This document shows, piece after piece, positions 63,978-64,000 of a DNA stretch of 64,000 bases. Made by a program: the position numbers and the translations under genes. The notes under the pieces are model-generated. The model was not told the origin of the DNA. It was given only the letters and a program-made list of their open reading frames with translations, and ran no database searches. Each line of letters starts with the position of its first letter. Within the stretch, counting starts at the first letter, position 1. This stretch comes from CAWARU01 sp963805795 (GTDB taxonomy: Bacteria; Pseudomonadota; Gammaproteobacteria; UBA6186; Azoamicaceae), in NCBI GenBank assembly GCA_963805795.1, contig CAWDVG010000002.1, forward strand, positions 62,001-126,000, given 5' to 3'.

Positions 63978-64000
63978 CTTATATTACCCTATTTACTATT

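Overview
The window looks like chromosome from an AT-rich (by eye, under 40% GC) gammaproteobacterium, most likely a Legionellales/Coxiella-type host-associated bacterium. The evidence is the gammaproteobacterial gene order (ubiG-gph, glyA-nrdR-nusB, gltA/sdhCDAB/sucABCD), a probable Dot/Icm IcmD/DotV-like secretion protein, a DUF2608 gene, a chlamydia-like tRNA-guanine transglycosylase with a queuosine-precursor transporter, and several large orphan proteins with host-directed features. The genus cannot be fixed from the sequence alone.

Layout. 0-3.4 kb: argS 3' end, a Sel1 protein, ubiG, gph/mupP, hpnC. 3.4-8.5 kb: an accessory block (Fic protein with a four-iteron upstream array, a one-helix membrane protein, a 791-aa candidate ADP-ribosyltransferase) that separates hpnC from hpnD-hpnE. 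8.7-16.7 kb: hpnD, hpnE, an M48 protease, the Icm-like protein, gshA, two poorly known conserved genes. 16.7-18.6 kb: an orphan gene, an insertion-sequence remnant and tRNA-Lys. 18.9-24.7 kb: yhhQ, tgt, a DUF2608 protein and an 806-aa papain-like/Sel1-repeat protein. 25-36.4 kb: the TCA block sucDCBA-sdhBADC on the minus strand and gltA on the plus strand. 36.4-50.4 kb: an organophosphate MFS transporter, alanine dehydrogenase, TPR protein, frameshifted GNAT gene, GGDEF-EAL protein, a diiron-oxidase-like gene converging on an acyltransferase, and the ETF/ETF-QO electron transfer genes around a membrane spermidine-synthase-like gene. 50.6-53.8 kb: a toxin-antitoxin cluster (MazEF, a second Fic protein, a BrnT-like/CopG-like pair). 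54-64 kb: nusB, nrdR, glyA, a SWIM-SNF2 helicase, a small protein ending in a CaaX-like box, an AAA/DUF4143 ATPase, a phosphodiester glycosidase and rlmB.

How it fits together. The housekeeping part covers squalene synthesis (HpnCDE), glutathione, ubiquinone, queuosine salvage, the TCA cycle and its electron-transfer partners. Between these lie short accessory blocks that combine toxin-antitoxin or Fic modules with candidate effectors: an R-S-E type ADP-ribosyltransferase, a Cys-His-Asp papain-like protein with Sel1 repeats and a basic C-terminal tail, and a CVIC-terminated peptide. Two Fic proteins with similar architecture each lie downstream of their own, unrelated set of four direct repeats.

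Two structural points affect use of this sequence. First, sucB, sucC and sucD carry about fourteen single-base indels within about 2.1 kb while their neighbours are clean. I think this is more likely a local sequence-quality problem than gene decay. Second, at least two families of short palindromic interspersed repeats occur, one of them filling the sdhD-sdhA spacer.
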